43,385 nucleotides of DNA from Pezizomycotina sp. ARF18 (lineage: Eukaryota; Ascomycota): positions 1 to 43,385 of the forward strand of contig AZLU01000028.1 of assembly GCA_002224055.1 (NCBI GenBank), in the 5' to 3' direction. Positions 11,570-22,410 of the stretch are shown here, piece by piece (position 1 is the first letter of the stretch; each line of letters begins with the position of its first letter). The notes beneath the pieces were generated by a model, which was not told the DNA's origin, did not search any database, and was given only the letters and a program-made list of their open reading frames with translations. The translations under genes were made by a program, and so were the position numbers.

Positions 11570-14237
11570 ATCTCCGCATACTTTCCGATCTGAGCCCCTT
11601 ACGCATTATACCACCTACTTGCCCGCAATTAGATACTAGTAGCATCCATTTAACTAGGAGTTGTGTTTTAGTTTCGTTCTTTCCTAAATTTACATTCTTC
11701 ATCTAGTCTTCACTCCGGGTGAACAGCACTCGCCACAACAAAGCAATATTGAGAAGCACGACGGGACGATCTCGTTCGAACCCTTTCATTCAATGAGCAA
11801 TGAATGATTACAATGAAATTTAATAAAAAGACTAGAAACCTTCAGAATAAACTACCGAGGTACGAGACGAGACCTAGTCATTAGCAAGGAGCTAGGCAGA
11901 CGAAAAAGCTGCTATCTTGTTGAAGCCTCCTCAAGCGTGACTATTCGTACGCTACATGTCGCTATCCTTGTAATATTCGCTCGTCAATAGTCACGTGCCC
12001 GCTTTTCTCTTGTCTAATATACTCGTTTTTGTTCTGGCGCGACATCTGCCCTGAAAGAAGGTGCAGTTTGGAGGTAACGTTTTCGTTAAGCCCATTCCTT
12101 GTGTTACTAACTTGAAATAGGAATCGGAGCGAGCAAGGGCCCTTTCTCCGACCGCTTGCACTCATGGATGTCGTCTCGTGGGATACTTTAGCTAAGGACC
12201 TGGTTGGGGCAGAGATTTCGAAAGAACGGTGCACAGATGGGCAAACCCAAGAATATGCGGACGAGGGCTTGAGTTCCAACTAGCTCCATCGGCTTTTCGT
12301 TTAGATACAACAATACCTGGCCACTAGACGGCAAAGCCGCCTCTATAATGTTCACCAAGAATCTTGGTGGGTATACTAAACATCTAGAGCTTATTTAATG
12401 ATACACCGGCCTCGATTTAGAATTGCTTTCCGTACCATCGAAACCAAACATGCCGAGGTATATTTTTCTGCTGTACAGACCCTCTAGAAGAGATTGATAT
12501 CTTAGATATACATCTAACTCGGTGATATAAGACATTGTCTCACTATTCTCGATCCCGTCTAATAAGTAGCCTGTCATCAGGCCGACACACATATCTAGAT
12601 GCGGGGCCCTTCGTTCGTTTTGAGATGCTTGCTCGCTTTGACAACGTATCAACTTTCGATCATTTGCCCATCGTGACGAAACCGCATCGCCTTCGCGATG
12701 TGATATCGGAGTGTTTCATTTATCAACTTCACATTCCGGGAGATCGTCTTGTCGACCGTTCAAATGTAACGTTTAACGCTTCGATTTAAGGATTATGTCA
12801 TATTTACAAAGGATATAGTGCTGGTGAGAGCTGTTTCGCAATTATCCTTGATGGAGAAATGCATCAAGATGCCTCCCCATCCTCACGAGATTCTTTATCT
12901 CGGCCAAATACCATTCCAACTACGGTAGCCCGAAGCCATTTCACTTTCGTGTCGGGGATTGATAGAAGCAGATAGCCAACTCTAAGCCTTTTTCTTAGCT
13001 ACGATTAAGGAGTTCGAGCTATGGGTAAAGTTTACTTGATCCAAGACTCCCGGTCTAAGGGAGGCCGCTTGTACTAGACTCATCCCACTGCTGTCCTGAA
13101 ACTACCAATGGTTTGCTCTCCAGCTTTTTTGTTCAAAGTTTTTTTTTTTTTTTTTTTTGGTTTTAGGATCAACGCCTCCGGGAAGTTTGGTTGATAAAAG
13201 GAATATCAAGAAGCAAGTCTCCATATGCAATTTAATATCTCCTTCACTTAATGCCTCGAATACAAATCATAGCGGAGTGTCTATCGCGATCGCTGCAGCC
13301 AGCCCTCCGGGGAAATTAAGAGAATGCGGAAAATGTTACCATGCGTAGCCGAATCTCATGCGAAGGCTGCATAGAAGAGGCAGGATGTGGGGCGAACACT
13401 TGTAGAACTTCTCTTCGTTACCAGAATTGAGGGATCCTTTAGCTGTTATAAACGTGTTTAAAACACGAAACATACGAGTGGCTTGTCATGCGCTTAATCG
13501 CTGACATCTTCTTCCTAGTCCTACTAGTATAACACCGTTGACACCCTCTTTCATAACGTCTAGATGGCTTCCTGGGTGTAGAGATTAACTAGGAGATCGG
13601 CAAAATGTGGCGTCTTTTATTAACGTCCTTTCATAGGCTGACCAGAGATGTAATGAAGCTGAAGCTGCTATCTCTGGCATATCATACCTTCGATATCTCG
13701 GACAATACAATAAACTCATCGTAGACATGCATAACGAAGGTTCTATAGAGCCTCTTCGCAATTCTGAACCAGCCAAGCTCGATTCTCCACGCGTAGCTTT
13801 GACTAAACAGGGAGCAGAGAAGAATCAGAAAGGAAGAAGGATCATGATAGATGAGTTAATCAAAGTATTTATCCGTGATTGAAGGGATATTGAATATCCC
13901 ATGTTGAGACTGCCCGATAGTCGCGCTTATTAGCCCTCTAAAATTAGACCTTCACGATCGGCAATCTGATATCGTCTGATATACATCTCCGTTGCTTAGG
14001 TTGTTTAGTTTCTCGAAACTATCAAGATTGGGAAAATTTGATGGAGGGGAATATGTCAAAGCATGAACGAGAGCTGGGACAAGCTTTCACTGTTCATTAG
14101 CGAATATTCGAATTGATGAGAGATGATTGCCCACTTCGTGCGATCGATGGCCCTGCGTTAGAATGTAACTACGGTTACAAAATCCTCTTCTATAGCATCA
14201 CTACAGCGTGCTGGATGAGAATACCACTTGAGATGTC
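11570..14237. other. AT-rich intergenic DNA, no supported gene
   Basis: Only short open frames without recognisable motifs. It contains a T20 tract at 13139-13158 and a short palindrome (GGGATATTGAATATCCC) at about 13886-13902 that fits no known element. Nothing else identified. Confidence 0.55.
13139..13158 (+). repeat. poly-T tract (T20)
   Basis: Uninterrupted T run in intergenic DNA. Confidence 0.9.
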
Positions 14238-14245
14238 TATATAAA
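14238..14245 (+). promoter_or_regulatory. TATA box for the GLEYA-like adhesin gene
   Basis: TATATAAA lies 184 bases before the ATG. The stretch between them is rich in C and T with CACCACCATCACG-type motifs, typical of a fungal 5' leader. Assignment is by position and sequence only. Confidence 0.55.
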
Positions 14246-14428
14246 TTCTGGGGAATGGCCTTCTTGCCTTTTCTCTCACCACCATCACGACCATCATTCG
14301 CTCCTTCATAAAGACATTCATTCACTCTTTCAACCAATCTTTAATCAAGCCATTCTTTTGAACTCCTGCTCTTTAGCAATCATCACACTCTTTTATTAGA
14401 TATAACACACTCTCATTGATAAATCAAA

Positions 14429-15310
14429 ATGAAGACCGCCAGTGCTATCGTTCTTTTCCTCTCCACTCTGGCCTCCGCCAGTCCGCTCTCTAAGTCCGTC
14501 TCCGGTAGCCATGGCTATGGCTCTCAGCAAACCTCCGACTCCAGCGCCGAGAGTTTCACCTCCAGCTCTAGCTCCAGCAGTGACAGCCAGCGCAGCCAGC
14601 AGAGCCAGCAGTGGAACCAGAAGCAGCAAGCGCACAGTCAATCCCACTCCAGCTCCAACGAGTACCCCTCGGGCATGACCACCTGCCCGAACAATTTCGG
14701 CTTCAAGTACGCCGTTCAGCAGTCCGTCTTCAACAACCAGCTCGACCCTCAGTTCTGGACCTTCCTCCCACTCTCATACTGGAAGTCCGCCCCGCTCATC
14801 ACGGGTACCTCCCGCCGAACCGTCCTAGACATCTCCGGCTCCGAGCCCTACGTCAATCTCTGGGACGGCCAGCGCGTCAAGTCTGACAACATCGTCGTCA
14901 ACATGAAAGGCTACCTCTACACCCCGAGACGGTACCTACACCTTCACCTCCTCCAGCGGTGTTAAAGGCGGAGTCGAGTTCCTCTGGGTCAACCAGCTCG
15001 CGGTCTACAAAAGTTACACGCGTGGCGTAGCGAACCTGCTCCAGTACCCGGAAGCAATAAGGTTTCTACGTACACGGTTGATTTGAAGGCGAGCCAGTAT
15101 GTTCCCATCAGGGTTATGTACGGGCACTCCACCGGCGACGGTCACTTTGACCTCAAGATCACCAGCCCGAGCGGGAAGGTACTCCTCGGTAGTAACGAGG
15201 GTCCCGACGATGAGGAGGTCGACAGTAGGTATATCATCCAGACTACCTGCGGACTCACCGTCGGCAACAGCCTCGAGCAGTTCGCGGACTTCGGCAAGGA
15301 GATGTTCTAA
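14429..15310 (+). CDS. Secreted GLEYA/PA14-like adhesin, frameshifted
   Basis: Predicted cell-surface or secreted carbohydrate-binding adhesin of about 293 residues. The ATG at 14429 (context CAAAATG) starts a signal peptide (MKTASAIVLFLSTLASA). Residues 25-75 are Ser/Gln-rich low complexity, then MTTCPNNFGFKYAV opens the domain. The GLEYA-type signature is visible across frames: a GYLYTP strand, GTYTFTSSSGVKGGVEFLW, the WVNQLAVYKSY segment, YVPIRVMYGHSTGDGHFDLK, and an ITSPSGK end strand. Frame changes occur at 14921-14935 and about 15055. Both are explained by single-base loss in GG or GGG runs: two losses restore the expected P-E-T-G-T-Y, and one restores P-E-G-N-K. No GPI signal or long Ser/Thr stalk follows the domain, so it may be soluble or held by other wall contacts. 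In the family these domains bind galactose- or glucose-type glycans; the ligand here is unknown. Confidence 0.83.
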
Positions 15311-17926
15311 GCGAGCTTAATCCAGGCAACTGTGTCTTGATATCAAGCATAGTCTAGCGCTTGCCAGGCCGCTAAATTGTTTAATGATGAGTTCATGGGT
15401 CGCGGATGGTTTTGTGATGACATTTTCCCTTTTGTTTCTTGACTTTGTTTTTGTTTTCCTTACTAGGGATAGTTGTTTTACTATCGTCATCTCTGAGTTT
15501 CCTGTTTCGTTTACATTTGTTCCATCGAGCATACTAGAATAACTCCATAATCCACCAACGGGGACAAATGAAGGGTAGGGGTTTCTGGCCGCAGTATTTA
15601 AAAAAAAAAAGTCTCACTTCGTTAGTAGCAGTAGTAGTATCATATATCAAATAATAGCATCCATTATCATACACATTCGCTACTCGAGTCGTCTTATAAT
15701 GATCCCTTGATAATACAATCGTGCATACGATGTTACAATTACGAGTAATACCAGGCTTATAATCGCCACTTCCCTGGTACAACATTAGCTTTCTGAGATC
15801 GTGATGGCGATAAATACCTACAACGATCGCTCCTTGATTCGAAATGTGAAACATTTTTCGCTGTCATGATCCCGAGTTGGAAATTGTGAAAGAAATCTTC
15901 GACAGTTTCTAGAAGGAGAGAAAGATAGATCGAATAAAAATAAACCGCTATGGAAAGGTTTTAGTCTGTATAAAGTATATAACCCGACGGAGTACACTAT
16001 ATCTGATACGAGACAGCAACAGGAGACGAATATTTCGGCGAGAAAGAACTCTTATAGCCCTCCCTTCACTGTGTCTTAGCTCGTATCACATCGGGGAAGT
16101 CCATAGTATGTGGTGAACTCTCCGGGCCGCGTTTTATGCCAAGGTGGCCCCAAATCTCAGAATTTTCAAAGGCTTTATCGGTTCAAGAATATCGTGGAAC
16201 GGGTAGTCATGAATAGGCAAAGTATAGAATGATTATACGATCATATAGAAGATATGCGAGCTCTTCCAGAACCGACTTTAAAGCCATGTTGGCGAGGAAT
16301 GATCAAATGATACCTTACCGTAAAACATCCCTAAGGCTTAGAATGTCTAAGACTCTCTTCCATAGTTGGTCATGGGCCCTTCACAATCTTGAGTTCCATG
16401 CCCAAGGTCTAACGCTTTGTGTATCGCGATATTCCTTCGCAAATGTAGTGCATCTTCTCCTTGTTATGCGACATTACCGTGTATTGTCAATGTTTCTTAA
16501 TTCACAGCCGCGATAATAAAAGTATGTCTGACTATCCGTGTTCTAGCGATCATCCTCATGTTCGGCCAGAAGGCGTAAACCTCCGAGGCTCTTCCTCCCG
16601 AACCCCAAAGTTCCCCACAATTGGAATACTAGTATCCACAGATGGCCCAAGCTTTACTAAGACACTCGCCGCGGGGAAGGGAATACCCTTGTAAAAAATT
16701 TGAATGAAAATTTTTTCGTTATTCCTTGAATTCCCATGAGTTATTGATCCTCAAAGAAACCTTGTCGGACGAAAGCCTCTTCGAGAAAGAAATGAAATGA
16801 TTTTCTTCAATATACGTCCCGGCTCATGGATTAAGTTGGAGGGATTCACCTCCGAATTCCGTGTCGGAGTTGATTCACGCTTTCGTAAAGCCCCTGGTCA
16901 ACCGAACGAGCCCTTGGGTATAGAGTTCGGTGACGTGATATGGAAGGTAGTGCCTCCGTCTCGTCGCGCTTGGCATGAAGATGCCGCAGGTAGTACTATA
17001 ATGTTAGCATCCCTCTCCTCTAAGATGCCTAATATTGGTAAGATGGTTAAGAATAGAAATGGAGAATTGGGCACGATACATGAAGTTTTGTTTCTTGTTT
17101 ATAATTGGTACATATGAGTCTAGGCATCCTGCGCCCAGAAAGCACGATACTAACGGCGAGATTCTTTTGTTTATAGTTCTAGCTCATGCCTGCCTCGTAT
17201 GTTTCCCTCTAATTTTCCAAGTTCGTTTAAAGCGAGTCTCGCTTTTTTCTTCAATTGTCAGAAGCCTCGCATTTCCGGGATGAGAGTAAACTGAGTACAA
17301 GGAAGAAGCGATCTGCGCGAAACAAAAACTAACAGAAGCAGGTACCAACGGGGAGGCGTGTCTTGCTGTTCCCCAGCGATGCGGCAGCGGTTGGCTTGTG
17401 ACAAGTGATATAGATCACCCTTGCCTATTGCCAATTTCCGCATGTTCGACGCCTCTTACCCTCCAGCCTGTCATTTGCCTTCCTGCCTTCCGGAACCTAC
17501 AGATTATACATGCTTTTCTTTTTTCGGTGGTGGAACCCCGTGAGTTTTTATTTTCTTAGGGCAGGTAGCAATAATAGCGTCTTGACCATCCTATTGGTGG
17601 ACCCGTGGGTCACGGCTGACCCCACGTTTGGCCTATCAGCATGCTTAGTTTGGTGAATACCTCCGCAATTGGGGAAAGGATAACGAAGTTATTTTGGCGG
17701 TATAAAAAAAGATTCATAGCGAAATTAACGATACTATATGTTAGACGTATTATAGAATGTTCGAACGGAGAATACCAGAAGGTCTTACGACTTCCCCCTT
17801 ACTGGGGGGCAAATGTCTTCTATTCGTTGTATCTTATGTACGGTACATCGGGCCCGGATGATCGATTTGCGGTTTTGATCTGAGTTTTAGGTTAGATTTA
17901 ACCTTCGATTTGTACACATCGTCCGC
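15311..17926. other. AT-rich intergenic DNA, no supported gene
   Basis: Holds scattered short frames. The longest with an ATG (16797-17117, plus strand, 106 codons) has good length but no motif, signal peptide or neighbouring exon that I can recognise, so I do not call it a gene. An A11 run lies at about 15600. Nothing else identified. Confidence 0.5.
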
Positions 17927-17933
17927 TATATAA
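17927..17933 (+). promoter_or_regulatory. Putative TATA box for the secreted protein gene at 18159
   Basis: TATATAA about 230 bases before the ATG; a second candidate, GTATAAAG, lies closer at 18089-18096. The sequence alone does not say which is used. Confidence 0.4.
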
Positions 17934-18158
17934 CCACGGTATACTGCCCTTAATATGTAACAAAGTTCCCTTCTTCTTTCACTCCTTATAGCGCTCCTTG
18001 AAAAAGTTGGAGAGTCTGCCTTGTCTTGTTGGAATATTTACATCACCGGTTTTCTCGCGGCAATCCTACTTTCTCTAGTATAATTCAAGTATAAAGACAA
18101 ATTTCAGAATAAAAAAACTCTAGGAAGTTGACAAGACAAACTCTCGAATCAATTCAAG

Positions 18159-19327
18159 ATGCGTTATTCGATCGTTCAAGGTATGCTCCTTTGGGGCCTC
18201 ACTTCGGCCCTTCCCGCCGCTGAGAAGCCGGTTGCCCGCGGACTCGACCTGGTGGCTACCGCCGATGTCTACGTCGTCAATGACTACCCGACCGACCTTA
18301 CCGTCTCTTCGGTCAGCGGCAAGATGGACAAGTCCTCCCTCAATCCTTTGTTGTTCCTCATGGCCAGACTTGCCCCCCGCAGCGGGTTGAGGCCACCTTT
18401 TCCCCTTCGTTCAATCACGTTCGGCATGACCCTTCACTCGACGCCCAAGGCTTCCAACTTCAACTTCAGGCTCGGCAAGATTGCAGAGAAGACCGGCGTC
18501 AGCGCCGGCGGCGGTAACCCGCCTTCGAGGCCGCCGCCGTGCTCGCACCCCAGAACCCTCTCAGCGGCTCTCCAGACTACAACTTCTACGTTCTCGGCGG
18601 GCAGAACATGCTTGCGCCGATCATCAACAACCTGATCAGCTCGAAGATCCCAGCACTGGCCGCTGGGCTTGCGAAGAACCCCTCAAGCCCGCGCTGCCTA
18701 TCAAGGGAGTCTCCGTCGCCATCAACGGTATCCCGACTAAGATTCAGGCTGTCTACGCAGGCGTCAAGAACCTCGCCGCCAGTCCGATCAATGCCAATGC
18801 CGTCATCACGGTCACCGGCTCCGTTACCGTTCGCTGCACATCGACGCATTAAACTCGGATGTCCCGTTCAAGGTTGACCTGACTAACCTCAGCATCCTGG
18901 CCAACGCCGACGTTACGCTCGCCGCCTCGATCTCGGCCAAGGTCAACTCCTTCGCTACAGCCTCGACGCCGTGAACATCAGCAGCGAGCTTCTCGGTGCT
19001 CTCAACAACCTCACCCCTGGATTCCTTAAGTTCCTCCACGCCGCCGACGATATTTGCGGTATTCTTAACACCGATCTGAACTCCAAGGTCCTCGAGCTCG
19101 TCAACGGTGCCATTTCCAACCTCGGCAGCCTCGGCCTGGCTAAGAGGGATATCGATAATATCCTTGAGGATCTCATCAAGAGTCTCTGGAGTACTAAAGG
19201 ACGCGTAACTTTGGAAAACTGGGATGGATCGGTGGATCGTGGACTTGCTCCACGTGTGCATAACTATAAACGACAAGAACAAAATAAATGTAACAACAAA
19301 GCATTGCATGGCTACCTTACAAGTTAG
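18159..19327 (+). CDS. Unrecognised secreted protein, frameshifted
   Basis: A secreted protein of roughly 380 residues with no family I can name. The ATG at 18159 (context CAAGATG) starts a signal peptide (MRYSIVQGMLLWGLTSALPA). The mature part is rich in Ala, Asn, Ser and Val with repeated hydrophobic/polar alternation, for example GVSVAINGIPTKIQAVYAGV, NANAVITVTGSVTVRC, VDLTNLSILANADVTLAAS and LDAVNISSELLGALNNLTPG, which suggests beta-rich or amphipathic structure. The C-terminal part has a long helical segment (LVNGAISNLGSLGLAKRDID, then NILEDLIKSLWS). Segments lie in different frames, with changes near 18410-18420, 18520, 18670, 18840 and 18960. The exact stop is uncertain: the last frame runs to 19327, but the final 40 residues are low in quality and the true end may lie near 19200. 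It sits between the adhesin and the HET-like gene, on the same strand as both. Confidence 0.65.
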
Positions 19328-20227
19328 CTAACTTTCACTTCTCCTGTATTTATTTATATTAGTTTATACTTTTTCTCTTTGTTATTTCTCTTGAAATATG
19401 ACATAAGGCATTATGATACCTGTCACATCGATATCTCATTATTATAACGTCGGAATATACCTTAATTTTACCTGAATAGCGTGTGAGAAACTCGAACAAG
19501 CCTAAGAGCATATTCTGTGAATTTTAGGTACGTGTCGAAATATTTCGTGAGAAATTAGAAGCAATTGAACATCTGCAGAAGTGGCATGCGCGGTGTATTC
19601 GTCCAAGGCTTGGTTACGTCTTTCGTCTGTATGGAGGCCGGGTTTCTTGCCAGGAATTTAGGGTATAAAGTGTGAAATTAAGCCCTTATACCTTCATCTA
19701 TGTTCCTTAAGGAAACATCAGCTCTCAGTGGGACTACTGGTAGCTAACGATACACCGTTGGCTACTTGCCTTTAAGTGCCTTCTTTCCTTTAATAGTGAT
19801 TGTAAATAGAAGAAATGCAATAGCCCGGCACCGGCGCTCGAGCGGGTGGCGATTACCCGACAGTATCTTTAATATACTTCTGCGAAATTATATCTCGTGT
19901 TCCTGTTTCCCACATGGTGAAGGAACTCAAGGTAGGCTCTGCGGAACGGTACTAAGCTGGTTCGCCGGTAGTTCGCAATTCGAGAACAAAGGGAAAAAAA
20001 ATGCCTGGCTTGGGAGCGTTGTAGTAGTGTGTAAACTTTAGGCTGCATGATTACGACGTGTTCCGAATGCAATGCTACATACTAGTATATTTCGTAAACG
20101 AAAGTATATACAGTATATCCACGATGCCGGCGTGAATATCGAAAGGTTAGTTTCGTTCATGGCATACAATTTTCGCCGAGATCCCTAACGCTATGGCGAA
20201 ATTTCCACACTCGGCATTACGGCAACA
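19328..20227. other. AT-rich intergenic DNA, no supported gene
   Basis: Contains the 3' flank of the secreted protein gene and the 5' flank of the HET-like gene. No motif-bearing frame seen. Confidence 0.5.
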
Positions 20228-21936
20228 TTGGAGAACGATGAAAGGCGAAATGTTCACGACGAGGATCCCGAAATCAGGGTTGCCTGCCTGACCTTGTGCC
20301 ATCGTGATGATTGTCAGATTATGAGCGGCCTCCACCTCCTAATTAATGTCCCGCGGGTCAAATTGTCCAGAAGCGAAGCGATTGCTATATCGTCAACTTG
20401 GGCGAATTCGACAGAAAGCAACACGCAGTCGGCACGCTACAGATGGAACAATTTATATAATGGAGCTTGGCGCCGAATGGGACGTCGATGAGTTCTGCTT
20501 CAGATTAGCATCCTTCTGCATCGACAACGGCAAAGAGCACGGCGAGGAACATGCAGCCTGCTTGATAGACCTACTGTGCATTGCGCAAAAGGAAGGCCGT
20601 GAAGTCCGAAGCTTGCTGGCGAAGATACCGGCGATATATAGAACCTTAAGCGTTGTGGTGCGTATGCCGGTCGGCGTTTGTAGTTGCTTGAGGGATGATC
20701 AAAAGTGGACACCGAACGACCAGAAGGAGATGACCTTCGTGCTCGCTTCTGATCAGAGCGTTCGATTTAATATAAACTCGACGATGGTGGTACTAGATTA
20801 TCTCCATATGGCCCGCGTTGATAGTGCGGACGATGGAGGCTTGGAAGAGGTGGATCGAGTGCAACGAGATTTTCTCCTGGGTAAAACTATGGTGAGGACA
20901 AAGCAAACGACGGGATTTCAGGGAGATGGGGTTAACAGACTCAAATACTTCTTGGAGAACCTAGAGAGTCTAAGTAGGGCCAATCGCAGAACAGCAGAGC
21001 TGGGGATTACGTCGTATCAGTCTGGGAGTATTGCCCGCGGTACATTCTTCCGGAAGACTGCGGGACAAGGGGACTCCCCAGTCTTTTGGAGAACGCCGTA
21101 ATACAGCCGGAGCGTAACTTCAACATGACTATCTGCGCTGGTTTCATAGGGCTCTATAGACATCTCCTCTGGGGCGCACCAAGTACCTTGGTGGCAAAGA
21201 AATCACATTGTGCTTCGACGTATACAGCATTGTGGATGGCAAAGCCCGTGCGATACCATTAACTCCGCAGGGCGAATTACCGCTCCAATTTAATTCTGTC
21301 AACAAGGAGTCTCGGCCACTGGACCAGGTTGCCAGGAGTTATTCTGCTTATTTTTGGGAACAAAACCATAGCGGAGGTTTCCGAGTTCATGGTCCGGGTC
21401 GCTCAGAATTGGCCAGCCAGGATCCCGTTGAGAATGTTAAACTCCTCTTGGTCGGTTTTCGAAACTTCTAAGAAAGCTGAAACCTTCGACCAGATTTGGC
21501 ATTGTAGTTCGACATTGTGGCGGAAGCGTGGCGCCGGCAGGGATTCACGGCCGGTGAATCGTCCTTGTTATGGTACGAAATCTACCAAAGAAAGGGGAAG
21601 AAAGAACTTAACTACTATCGAAAACCCTACTTAACGGTCGCTACGGCCTTTGGACTGGATTGGAGGGAATGCGAGAAGCGTGGCCTTAAACTGGTGGTGT
21701 CAGAATCCAACCCGCCGTGCGTTGGTTTCATGAAGAAAGCCCTATGGAAATATACGAAGGAAGACATGATCAACGTTTCAAAAATGCGGTCTACTACACC
21801 AGAAGCGCTGACCGGGGTACCCATACCCCACATTGACGCTGGTATCGTACCTGGCCCTGGTAGACCAGGCATCTTGTGGTGCCCTTTTGTGCTAATGGAA
21901 TTCTTATGCACCATTCCTTTTCCATTTGCTTCTTGA
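20228..21936 (+). CDS. HET-domain-like protein, frameshifted
   Basis: Relative of fungal heterokaryon-incompatibility (HET) proteins, which trigger cell death after fusion of unlike strains or act in defence. The HET signature is spread over three frames. AISSTWGEFDRKQHAVGTLQ (about 20380-20445) is the equivalent of the family's SYxWG start. MELGAEWDVDEFCFRLASF follows, then LIDLLCIAQKEGREVRSLLA and KIPAIYRTLSVVVRMP (20561-20670), the equivalent of the WVDxLCIxQ and IYR motifs. Later segments (20760-21100, then 21200-21470 and 21517-21936) are continuous in composition but I recognise no domain in them, so the C-terminal limit is uncertain. Several frame changes occur near 20400-20470, 21100 and 21480-21520. 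The true ATG is unclear; the frame opens at 20228 with TTG, so an upstream or frameshifted ATG is likely. Confidence 0.6.
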
Positions 21937-22410
21937 TCTTAAGAGTAATTTAGCCATAATATCTGATTTATAGATAACTAGCAACGGCTCGAACATGAAA
22001 GTTTGTAATTATTATTATTCTGTAATCCCAAGTCCCGTGAATCAACATCTGCTTCTATAAGCTTCAGGGCACCTCGACCGAATGTCATTTTCAGTCCGAC
22101 TGTAAATATTGAGACATCGTCCTTCGTTGACGAAAGGCGATACATGAGAGGTAAACACGAGAGTGGAAAACCGTAACTTGAGTGAATGAGAAACAGAGCC
22201 TTCAGGGAACTTAGTGGTGAAATATCAAGACCAATCGCCAATTGATGAGAAAGGGTAGTGTACGCTTGTTACCCCACCAGGAAATGCTTAAATACGTTAT
22301 ATCCAATATTTCTCCCCGTGAGATGATCATTTTTTAGACTTCGGTGGACCTGGTTCTCACGTTAACGCAGATCCTCTGAGCATCTATTAGTATAATTATT
22401 AGCCGCTCGT
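21937..22410. other. Convergent intergenic stretch
   Basis: About 470 bases between the HET-like gene on the plus strand and F-box gene 1 on the minus strand, so it should hold both 3' ends. A minus-strand frame at 21978-22241 shows no motif. No terminator-like structure stands out. Confidence 0.5.

Noticed and set aside
11765-11785. GTTCGAACC-like sequence resembling a tRNA T-loop
   Set aside because: No acceptor stem, D-arm or anticodon arm could be folded around it.
12395-12652. Minus-strand frame with FGFDGTE, similar to FDFDGAE in F-box protein 1
   Set aside because: The likeness is limited to seven residues; the rest of the frame does not align.
13886-13902. Palindrome GGGATATTGAATATCCC
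   Set aside because: Short AT-rich palindromes are frequent by chance, and no neighbouring copy or gene suggests a function.
14396-14647. Minus-strand frame opposite the adhesin signal peptide
   Set aside because: Antisense shadow of the Ser/Gln-rich coding region; the plus strand has a signal peptide and a domain.
16797-17117. Plus-strand 106-codon frame
   Set aside because: No recognisable motif, signal peptide or adjoining exon; such length is expected by chance in 2.6 kb of intergenic DNA.
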